Assembly (NCBI GenBank): GCA_021106995.1
Contig: JAIOTG010000092.1
Span: 1 to 7,551 of the forward strand
Length of the DNA stretch: 7,551 nt
Source: a bacterium
Lineage (GTDB): Bacteria > Patescibacteriota > Patescibacteriia > Patescibacteriales > JAGXOH01
Direction of reading: 5' to 3'
Part shown: positions 4,964-7,551 of the stretch, in pieces
Position numbering within the stretch: the first letter of the stretch is position 1
How the letters are laid out: each line of letters starts with the position of its first letter
The notes under the pieces: generated by a model
What the model saw: only the letters and a program-made list of their open reading frames with translations
What the model was told of the DNA's origin: nothing
Databases searched by the model: none
Position numbers and translations under genes: made by a program

Positions 4964-5206
4964 CTAGAGCCGGAACACTATCCTTCCACGATTTAAGTCA
5001 TAGGGACTTATTTGTACTTTTACTCGATCACCTAATAACAATTTTATTTTATACATTCTCATTTTGCCGGACAAATGAGCTAAAATCTCATGTCCATTTT
5101 CAAGCGAAACTTTAAATGTGGTGGAAGGCATTAATTCCATAATTTCCCCTTCCATTTCAATAAAATCTTTAGAATCGGGTGTTTGTTGTTCTTTTGATTT
5201 ATTCAT
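4964..5206 (-). CDS. infA: Translation initiation factor IF-1
   Basis: IF-1 binds the 30S A site during initiation together with IF-2 and IF-3. The 80-aa product is a single OB-fold domain: FIEMEGEIMELMPSTTFKVSL at 15-35, ENGHEILAHLSGKMRMYKIKLLLGDRVKVQISPYDLNRGRIVFRL at 36-80. These are the standard signatures (NGHEILAHLSGKMRM, GDRV, SPYDL-RGRI). About nine polar residues (MNKSKEQQT) are added at the N-terminus compared with the 72-aa E. coli protein. It is the first gene of the ribosomal operon, behind a consensus promoter and a hairpin that ends ten bases before the ATG. No Shine-Dalgarno is visible. In many bacteria secY-adk-map precede infA; here alaS does. The stop is TAG. Confidence 0.97.
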   Translation of the reverse strand: MNKSKEQQTPDSKDFIEMEGEIMELMPSTTFKVSLENGHEILAHLSGKMRMYKIKLLLGDRVKVQISPYDLNRGRIVFRL

Positions 5207-5216
5207 TAACGCAAAA

Positions 5217-5263
5217 TTTGGTAAAGTAAAATAGCCCGATAATAACTCGGAAACTTTACCAAA
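5217..5263 (-). promoter_or_regulatory. Structured leader hairpin upstream of infA
   Basis: Perfect 11-bp inverted repeat: TTTGGTAAAGT at 5217-5227 and ACTTTACCAAA at 5253-5263. Within the loop CCGA (5236-5239) and TCGG (5247-5250) can form a second 4-bp stem across a 7-nt loop. It lies in the predicted infA 5' leader and ends ten bases before the ATG, close enough to affect ribosome loading. Only four T's follow on the minus strand, so it is a poor terminator. A second CCGA upstream (5268-5271) could pair alternatively with the inner stem. A regulatory role is inferred. Confidence 0.6.
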
Positions 5264-5308
5264 CGATTTCGGTTAAATTATTTTTATTATTTTTTTCAAG
5301 ATAGAAAA

Positions 5309-5337
5309 ATTATATATCTAATTCTACTTAATGTCAA
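5309..5337 (-). promoter_or_regulatory. Perfect consensus promoter of the infA-rpsI operon
   Basis: On the minus strand TTGACA (5337-5332) and TATAAT (5314-5309) are separated by exactly 17 bp, an exact match to the sigma70/sigmaA consensus. It starts three bases after the alaS stop. The expected transcription start is near 5302, giving a leader of about 95 nt before infA. Upstream sequence is alaS coding DNA, and alpha encoded here lacks the domain that would read an UP element. Confidence 0.9.
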
Positions 5338-5340
5338 GAG

Positions 5341-7158
5341 TTATTCCAGCACAGCTTTTATTCTCCTTACTCCGGCACTACTACTTTGCTCTTTTTTTAT
5401 CCTAAAATGGTCTAATTCACCAGTTCTATCAACATGCGGTCCTCCGCAAATTTCATAAGAAAACAAATCATCACCCTGTCCAACACTATACACTTTTACC
5501 TTGTCATCATAACGATCTTCAAAAGTGGCGATAGCACCGCTTTCTTTAGCCTCGTCAATAGAAAGCTCTTTACAATTAATAGGTAAATCATCTAAAATAG
5601 CTTTATTAACAAGATTTTCAACTTTTTCCTTTTCTTCCTCGGTCATTTTTTCATTATGAGAAAAATCAAAACGAAGTCTCTCAGGTGTTATATTACTACC
5701 CTTTTGAGCTACATGATCTCCTAAAACTTTTCGCAAAGAAGCTAAAAGTAAGTGTGCTGCGGTATGCAACTTTTTAGTTTCATCTCCAGTATCAGCTAGT
5801 CCCCCTTTAAATTTCCCAACTGTAGCCGTCCTAGATAACTCTTGATGCTTTTTTAATTCTTCCTCAAATTCATCTGAGTTAATTAATAAACCACCCACTC
5901 TCTCAATCTCCTCTTTAGTCATCTCCTTAGGAAATCCATAAGTTTGGTATAGATCAAAGGCCTCTCTGCCTGTAATAATAAATTTCTCTGATTTTTTTAT
6001 TGCTTCTTGGTTAAGCTTTTCTAATTGTTTTAATCCATTTTCTAAAGTCTTACTAAATTTCTCTTCCTCCTCTTCCAAGTTATTGATAACAGAGTTAAGG
6101 TTTTTGTTTATCTCAGGATAAATATCCTTGTAATCATCCGCAACCACCTTAGCTATTTCAGAGGTCCACTTTTCCAATTCCATTCCTATCTGTTTACCAT
6201 GACGAATAGCTCTTCTAATCAAACGACGAACTATATAGCCCTGGTCCACATTAGAAGGCTTAATTCCAAAATCATTACCTATAATATCGCCCATAATAAA
6301 GGTGGCTGTTTTTATATGATCAGCTATTATTCTCATTGATTTTCTTATTTCCTCACTTTCATCATATTTTCTAGCACTAATATATTCTATTTTTTTAATA
6401 ACATTTTTAAAAAGTTCAGATTTATAGTTGTCATCAAGTCCGTTTATTATTGCTAAAACTCTCTCAAGTCCCATGCCTGTATCAACATTTTTATTACTTA
6501 GAGGCTCGTACTTTCCTTCTTCATTTTTATAAAATTCCATAAAAACGTTATTCCAAATCTCAACCCATAAATCGTTGTCATCATTAAAACTATCAGGAAC
6601 CTTATCAAGACCCCCCACCCAATAAAAAATTTCTGTGTCTGGTCCGCAAGGCCCAGTGCCACCGCCAAGCTCCCACCAATTAGCATCCCTGTCCAACTTA
6701 GCAATCTTTTTCTCTTCAAGTCCCAAGTCTTTCCATGTCTCAAAAGACTCTTCGTCAAAACCAGCAACTTCATCACCCTTAAAAACTGATACCGCTAGTC
6801 TCTTTTTATCAAGTCCTAACCAATCAGGTGAGGTTAAAAATTCCCAACTCCATTTAATACTTTCTTTTTTAAAATAATCACCTAGGGACCAATTTCCAAG
6901 CATCTCAAAAAAAGTATGGTGAGTAAAATCCCCCACTTCGTCTATATCAATAGTCCTGATACATTTTTGCGCATTAACTATACGAGTACCCTTGGGGTGT
7001 TTTTCTCCCATCAAATAAGGCACTAAAGGATGCATTCCTGCATTAGTAAACAAAACTGAAGGATCATTTTCTGGAATTAAAGAATAACTAGGAATCCAAG
7101 CATGCCCCTTAGTCTTAAAAAAATCAAAATATTTTTGTCTTAATCCCCGTGCTGTCAT
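5341..7158 (-). CDS. alaS: Alanyl-tRNA synthetase, short form without C-Ala domain
   Basis: AlaRS charges tRNA-Ala with alanine and clears mischarged Ser and Gly. I choose the ATG at 7158 (605 aa) because MTARGLRQKYFDFFKTKGH matches the conserved N-terminus; an upstream TTG at 7176 would add six residues. The class II catalytic domain shows FTNAGMHPLVPYL, HHTFFEMLGNWSLGDYFKK (about 80-98), GGGTGPCGPDTEIFYW (165-180) and motif 3 GMGLERV (228-234). A helical tRNA-recognition region follows, ending in a coiled-coil-like stretch at about 360-390. The editing domain keeps all zinc ligands: HTAAH (465-469) and CGGPH (571-575). The protein ends at SSAGVRRIKAVLE. E. coli AlaRS has 876 residues; missing here are the C-Ala domain and the beta-barrel of about 90 residues before the editing domain. 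Short AlaRS is also known from spirochaetes. It lies 34 nt after the receiver-domain gene. Confidence 0.97.
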   Translation of the reverse strand: MTARGLRQKYFDFFKTKGHAWIPSYSLIPENDPSVLFTNAGMHPLVPYLMGEKHPKGTRIVNAQKCIRTIDIDEVGDFTHHTFFEMLGNWSLGDYFKKESIKWSWEFLTSPDWLGLDKKRLAVSVFKGDEVAGFDEESFETWKDLGLEEKKIAKLDRDANWWELGGGTGPCGPDTEIFYWVGGLDKVPDSFNDDNDLWVEIWNNVFMEFYKNEEGKYEPLSNKNVDTGMGLERVLAIINGLDDNYKSELFKNVIKKIEYISARKYDESEEIRKSMRIIADHIKTATFIMGDIIGNDFGIKPSNVDQGYIVRRLIRRAIRHGKQIGMELEKWTSEIAKVVADDYKDIYPEINKNLNSVINNLEEEEEKFSKTLENGLKQLEKLNQEAIKKSEKFIITGREAFDLYQTYGFPKEMTKEEIERVGGLLINSDEFEEELKKHQELSRTATVGKFKGGLADTGDETKKLHTAAHLLLASLRKVLGDHVAQKGSNITPERLRFDFSHNEKMTEEEKEKVENLVNKAILDDLPINCKELSIDEAKESGAIATFEDRYDDKVKVYSVGQGDDLFSYEICGGPHVDRTGELDHFRIKKEQSSSAGVRRIKAVLE

Positions 7159-7192
7159 ATCCAAACTTTTTAACAAATTTAAAAATTTTTGT

Positions 7193-7551
7193 CTACACTC
7201 CCAATTTTACCTTAACCTTCCCGATTACATCTTCAATATCCCAATTAGACTTAACTAAATAGTCAAAAACATTAAGTTCCATAGCCCTGTTCACTTCATC
7301 TGTATCAGCTAAATTAGTTAAAAGAATAACCGGCATCTCTTTTCCAAATTTTCTCTGTCTTAATTTCCTAAGCATAGTCATTCCATCCATTTTTGGCATA
7401 ACAATATCAAGTAAAATCAAATCCGGTTTTTCTTTTTCAGCTACTTCAAGGCCCTCTTCTCCGTCTGAAGCCTCCACAATATCAAAACCATCTTTTAAAA
7501 ATTTTTTCTTCAAGGTTATTTTAAGGACTTGCTCGTCTTCTACTATTAAAA
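7193..7551 (-). CDS. Single-domain response regulator receiver (CheY-like), 5' end outside window
   Basis: A phosphorylation-controlled switch protein, probably cytosolic; its partner kinase is not in the window. The frame is open to the window edge and 118 residues are visible, starting LIVEDEQVLKITL, so the true start lies just beyond 7551; a TTG at 7513 is internal. All receiver landmarks are present: the acidic pair Glu-Asp in LIVEDE, phosphoacceptor Asp48 in LILLDIVMPKMDG, Thr78 in VILLTNLAD, and Lys100 in YDYLVK-like context (FDYLVKSNW). It ends after the last helix at KVKVKLGV with TAG, so there is no DNA-binding or enzymatic output domain in this frame. An N-terminal fusion is unlikely because LIVEDE normally begins near residue 3-5. 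alaS follows after 34 nt, which suggests co-transcription without an evident functional link. Confidence 0.93.
   Translation of the reverse strand, partial: LIVEDEQVLKITLKKKFLKDGFDIVEASDGEEGLEVAEKEKPDLILLDIVMPKMDGMTMLRKLRQRKFGKEMPVILLTNLADTDEVNRAMELNVFDYLVKSNWDIEDVIGKVKVKLGV

Noticed and set aside
5217..5263. infA leader hairpin as the alaS terminator
   Set aside because: Only four T's follow the stem, and it lies downstream of the infA promoter, where a strong terminator would block the operon.
6498..6776. Minus-strand open frame of 92 codons within alaS
   Set aside because: It overlaps the alaS catalytic domain in another frame and shows no family resemblance.
6635..6877. Plus-strand open frame of 80 codons
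   Set aside because: It is antisense to alaS without start signals or recognisable content.
5341..7176. alaS starting at the TTG at 7176
   Set aside because: The ATG at 7158 gives the family's conserved N-terminus, and there is no Shine-Dalgarno before the TTG.
7193..7513. Receiver gene starting at the TTG at 7513
   Set aside because: The frame continues upstream to the window edge and encodes LIVEDEQ, the first strand and acidic pocket of the receiver fold.
1..7551. Mobile element, CRISPR array, prophage, tRNA or rRNA gene
   Set aside because: No transposase or phage-like protein, no spaced direct repeats, and no cloverleaf or rRNA-like stretch was seen; the window is densely filled by housekeeping genes.

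Overview
The window is AT-rich, and every recognisable gene lies on the minus strand, so transcription runs from high to low coordinates. It carries a housekeeping block for translation and transcription. Several traits suggest a Patescibacteria/CPR bacterium, most likely Parcubacteria-like: a short AlaRS without the C-terminal C-Ala domain, an RNA polymerase alpha subunit without a C-terminal domain, ribosomal proteins with lysine/glutamate-rich extensions, and almost no Shine-Dalgarno sequences. This placement comes from protein style and synteny, not from a search.

Layout in the direction of transcription: (1) 7551-7193, a stand-alone response-regulator receiver domain, cut by the window edge. 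(2) 7158-5341, alaS. (3) 5337-5309, a perfect consensus sigma70-type promoter (TTGACA, 17 bp, TATAAT), then a structured leader. (4) 5206-913, a long operon infA-rpmJ-rpsM-rpsK-rpsD-rpoA-rplQ-rplM-rpsI, ended by a textbook terminator at 887-854. The 37-codon rpmJ lies at 4854-4741. (5) 852-189, a small two-gene unit with its own promoter, a 109-aa helical protein, a 63-aa membrane/zinc-ribbon protein with a perfect Shine-Dalgarno, and a terminator. (6) 151-41, the start of a gene that looks like prfB (release factor 2), possibly leaderless. (7) 40-1, not biology: poly-A plus Illumina P7/index adapter, so this is an untrimmed contig end.

The operon supplies initiation factor 1, proteins of the 30S head and decoding region (S13, S11, S4, S9), the 50S proteins L36, L17 and L13, and the RNA polymerase alpha subunit. 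AlaRS and the probable RF2 add aminoacylation and termination, so nearly the whole window serves gene expression.

The most striking observation is that rpsI (S9) is intact over 166 codons except for one in-frame TAG at codon 54 (1254-1252), inside its conserved N-terminal part. Neighbouring genes use TAG as a real stop, so this is either a sequence or assembly error, a strain-level nonsense mutation, or readthrough at this site. Other points of interest are the alpha subunit whose CTD is replaced by a 40-residue charged tail, an S11 with about 90 extra charged N-terminal residues, the minimal AlaRS, and a hairpin directly upstream of infA. I see no mobile element, CRISPR array, tRNA or rRNA, and no gap over 300 bases without a gene.
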